Assembly: GCF_021568905.1 (NCBI RefSeq)
Contig: NZ_JAKGSB010000001.1
Coordinates: 620,001 to 684,000, forward strand
DNA length: 64,000 nt
Direction of reading: 5' to 3'
Origin: Zavarzinia marina
Lineage (GTDB): Bacteria; Pseudomonadota; Alphaproteobacteria; Zavarziniales; Zavarziniaceae
Part shown: one piece after another, positions 62,280 through 64,000 of the stretch
Layout: every line of letters begins with the position of its first letter
Numbering within the stretch: position 1 is the first letter of the stretch
Position numbers and translations under genes: made by a program
The notes under the pieces: generated by a model
What the model was told of the DNA's origin: nothing
Database searches by the model: none
The model's input: only the letters and a program-made list of their open reading frames with translations

Positions 62280-62420
62280 ATGCTTTTCTTAACTTCATTC
62301 CCAATAACCATACAATATACTATAGATACAATAATTTATTTCATAGAAATCGGTCCTGGCTGGCCCCTCACTCTCATCGTACTATACGTTGTTTGGCTTG
62401 CTTGGGTATCATTCCGCTGA
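62280..62420 (+). CDS. Tiny single-helix membrane peptide, copy 2
   Basis: A 46-residue frame ending with IIYFIEIGPG, WPLTLIVLYVVWLAW and SFR. The last 30 residues match copy 1 (59074-59178, minus strand). The shared DNA is roughly 80 percent identical over about 75 bases. The ATG used by copy 1 is ATA here, so the start must differ; the frame is open back to 62169. The region is AT-rich compared with its surroundings, suggesting foreign origin. Confidence 0.5.
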   Translation: MLFLTSFPITIQYTIDTIIYFIEIGPGWPLTLIVLYVVWLAWVSFR

Positions 62421-62529
62421 AATCTCCCTATCCAACTAATACCAGTTCCACGAATGGCTGACTCGTGAGGGATTGAACGAACCCACTGTGGCGGGATTTT
62501 GGAGAAGCTCCCCGTGACCTGACCCCCCC

Positions 62530-62885
62530 GTGCTTCATCCAGCGGGAAGCGGAGACCCGGCCCCGGCATCGCGAGGACGATCCCGCCGCCCAGAAGGCCC
62601 TCAAAAAAAGCTCCGCGCCCGGGTGAAAAGCATCGCCCGGCGCAAGGCTGCCGGTCGCAAGGTCGAGATCTGGTTCCAGGATGAAGCCCGCGCCGGCCGG
62701 GTATGGTTCGAGCGAGGGCAACGGCCGAGGGGGGCCCGCGACATGCGCCACAAGGCAGCCTGGATCTTCGGCGCCGTCTGCCCGGCCCGGGATACCGGCG
62801 TCGCCCTCGTCCTGCCGGTGGCGACGACCGAGGCGATGTAGGCCTTCCTCGACGAACTGGCCCTGGCCGTTCCCGCAGACCGATC
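62530..62885 (+). pseudogene. IS630-family transposase fragment
   Basis: The middle of an IS630 transposase is readable: KVEIWFQDEARAG, RPRGARDMRHKAAWIFGAVCPARD and VALVLPVATTEAM. Upstream, the frame changes at a run of seven A (near 62604-62610), with AAQKALKK in the preceding frame. An in-frame TAG at 62838 interrupts the continuation AFLDELALAV. Both ends of the gene are missing, so it is inactive. Confidence 0.8.
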
Positions 62886-62909
62886 ACTCACTTTATTTCG
62901 GATCAGACA
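62882..62909 (-). repeat. IS-type terminal sequence in inverse orientation to 59443
   Basis: GATCACTCA followed by CTTTATTTCGGATCAGACA matches, on the other strand, the sequence at 59443-59475 apart from small indels. It seems to be the orphan right end of an IS of the same kind. Confidence 0.6.
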
Positions 62910-63292
62910 TTAAGTTGTCGGAGCCAGAGTTGAGCGAAGACATCGACTGGCGCATAATTGCCTTCTATTAATAGTCGATAGAATTAAACGGATAGAACCA
63001 GCACGACTTAAAAAATGGGCGGATTATCGCCATTTCTTCCAGACGCTTTGGTTTGATTTTTATCGCTGTGCGCGCGCGGCCGGAATCACCCCGCCCTGGC
63101 GTCAGACCGCAATGACACGCAGCGACTTGCGGAACCATGCGTCGACCCCGCGGCAATCTCTGGCCGAGCTTCGACATGATCTGCTTACAAGATGTGTTGA
63201 TAGCGTTGCGTTGAGTGCATAGTGTAGCTATGCGCAAAGCATCACTACACATTGCCCCCTGAGCCTTTCCTGCCCTCACGAGAGACCCCATC
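62910..63292. other. Gap before the oxidoreductase gene
   Basis: About 380 bases in which no gene is supported. The base composition changes from AT-rich on the left to GC-rich near 63080. Presumably the promoter of the gene at 63293 lies in 63180-63280, but no clear elements are called. Confidence 0.4.
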
Positions 63293-64000
63293 ATGACAGC
63301 CCGCACGGCAACCCTGCATCCTGTATTGATTTCCTCAGGGCCTCGGCCGAGCGCTAGGCGTTGGTCCTTAATCGTTCGGCCTGATCAGCTTCACCACCGA
63401 GCCCAGGTGAAGCGCATCGTTAAGGAAACCGACGAGGCGGTGTCGGTCGTGCTCGCACCGGTCGACGGGATACCCAAAGACCTGCGGGCCGGTCAGTTTC
63501 TCACCCTGATCGCGCAGATCGATGGCCAGGCCGTGAAGCGGGCGTATTCCCTCAGCGAGCTTCCCAACGAAGGGACGATGACGATCACCAGCAAGCGGGT
63601 CGAGGGTGGGGTGATGTCCACCTATCTGAACACGCGCCTAAGAGAGGGTGCTTGGCTTCAGTTCGCCGGCCCCAGCGGCGACTTCGTTTTGCCGGCACGG
63701 GTACCGACACACTATGTGTTCGCCGCAGCGGGCTCGGGCATCACCCCGATCATGGCCATGGTTGAGCAATTGCTGGAGCATGAAAACAACCACGTACCCA
63801 TTGCTGTTTTTTATGGCAATCGTCGCGAGCAAGACATCCTTTTCCGCGAGCGACTGGATGCATGGGCGAACCGACATGAAAACCTGACCATCCACTATGT
63901 ACTCAGCCAACCAGCACAGGACTGGAACGGTCGCCGAGGCCGCATCAGCGCTGAAGAATTGCGTGGTGCTGCGCCCGGAACCGGAGCCATCTATTTTCTC
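63293..64000 (+). CDS. Ferredoxin-NAD(P) reductase-type oxidoreductase, 5' part
   Basis: From the ATG at 63293 the frame is open for 236 codons to the window edge. The FAD-binding domain shows RAGQFLTLIA and VKRAYSLSELP (RxYS motif). The NAD-binding domain shows FAAAGSGITPIMAMVEQLL and VFYGNRREQDILFRERL. This is the reductase module of PaaE, KshB and ring-hydroxylating oxygenase reductases; a C-terminal 2Fe-2S domain would be expected beyond the window. The partner oxygenase is unknown. Codon choice is less GC-biased than in the housekeeping genes. Confidence 0.85.
   Translation, partial: MTARTATLHPVLISSGPRPSARRWSLIVRPDQLHHRAQVKRIVKETDEAVSVVLAPVDGIPKDLRAGQFLTLIAQIDGQAVKRAYSLSELPNEGTMTITSKRVEGGVMSTYLNTRLREGAWLQFAGPSGDFVLPARVPTHYVFAAAGSGITPIMAMVEQLLEHENNHVPIAVFYGNRREQDILFRERLDAWANRHENLTIHYVLSQPAQDWNGRRGRISAEELRGAAPGTGAIYFL

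Noticed and set aside
62968-63306. A 112-residue minus-strand frame before the oxidoreductase
   Set aside because: No motif, poor codon pattern, and it overlaps the probable promoter of the gene at 63293.

Overview
The window is about 64 kb of GC-rich chromosomal DNA. Gene content and order point to an alphaproteobacterium, most likely a Rhodospirillales-type lineage. The evidence is the run dusB-ntrB-ntrC-ntrY-ntrX-hfq-hflX-mazG, a pyruvate dehydrogenase E1 beta subunit carrying its own lipoyl domain, fused ispDF, lpxI in the lpxA-lpxB cluster, and lexA preceded by GTTC-N7-GTTC boxes. This placement is an inference. No rRNA, tRNA or CRISPR array was seen.

Layout. (1) 1-2.5 kb: lipid A genes lpxA (3' end only), lpxI, lpxB. 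(2) 2.5-5.3 kb: a membrane-anchored AraC-type regulator, an exported serine hydrolase and a small membrane protein. (3) 5.3-21.3 kb: mostly minus-strand housekeeping genes (gltA, gltX, lexA, pip, moeA, moaC, trpC, a fused trpGD, trpE, ppiD), with comEC and a polysaccharide deacetylase-like gene on the plus strand. The latter sits inside the trp cluster. (4) 21.4-27.7 kb: a plus-strand run of a nucleotide-sugar epimerase, tpiA, secG, pyrG, kdsA and eno. (5) 27.8-32.1 kb: an accessory block between eno and ftsB, holding a thioredoxin-like protein, a membrane protein, a TetR regulator with two perfect palindromic operators, and three related membrane proteins. (6) 32.1-39.1 kb: ftsB, the pyruvate dehydrogenase operon pdhA-pdhB-pdhC-lpd, lipA and a Coq10/RatA-like gene. 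(7) 39.3-42.3 kb: minus-strand murI, a CinA C-terminal domain gene, pgpA, ispDF. (8) 42.4-52.6 kb: dusB, the two nitrogen two-component systems NtrBC and NtrYX, hfq, hflX, mazG. (9) 52.7-55.6 kb: a methyltransferase, an aspartate/glutamate racemase-family gene and a haloalkane dehalogenase; short minisatellite-like repeats lie in the leaders of these three genes. (10) 55.6-62.9 kb: a mobile-element graveyard. It holds a fatty-acid-hydroxylase fragment cut by a Tn3-family element with 39-bp inverted ends, an IS5-family remnant, an IS630-family remnant, a large predicted outer-membrane barrel protein with a 112-residue repeat, and two copies of a tiny single-helix membrane peptide. (11) 63.3 kb to the end: the first 236 codons of a flavin/NAD oxidoreductase.

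The housekeeping genes form recognisable units: lipid A synthesis; tryptophan with molybdopterin synthesis; glycolysis feeding pyruvate dehydrogenase and its lipoylation; and nitrogen sensing with RNA chaperone and GTPase functions. The most unusual material is in 27.8-32.1 kb and 55.9-62.9 kb. There, uncharacterised membrane-protein paralogues and a repeat-bearing surface protein sit beside operators or inside decayed mobile DNA.
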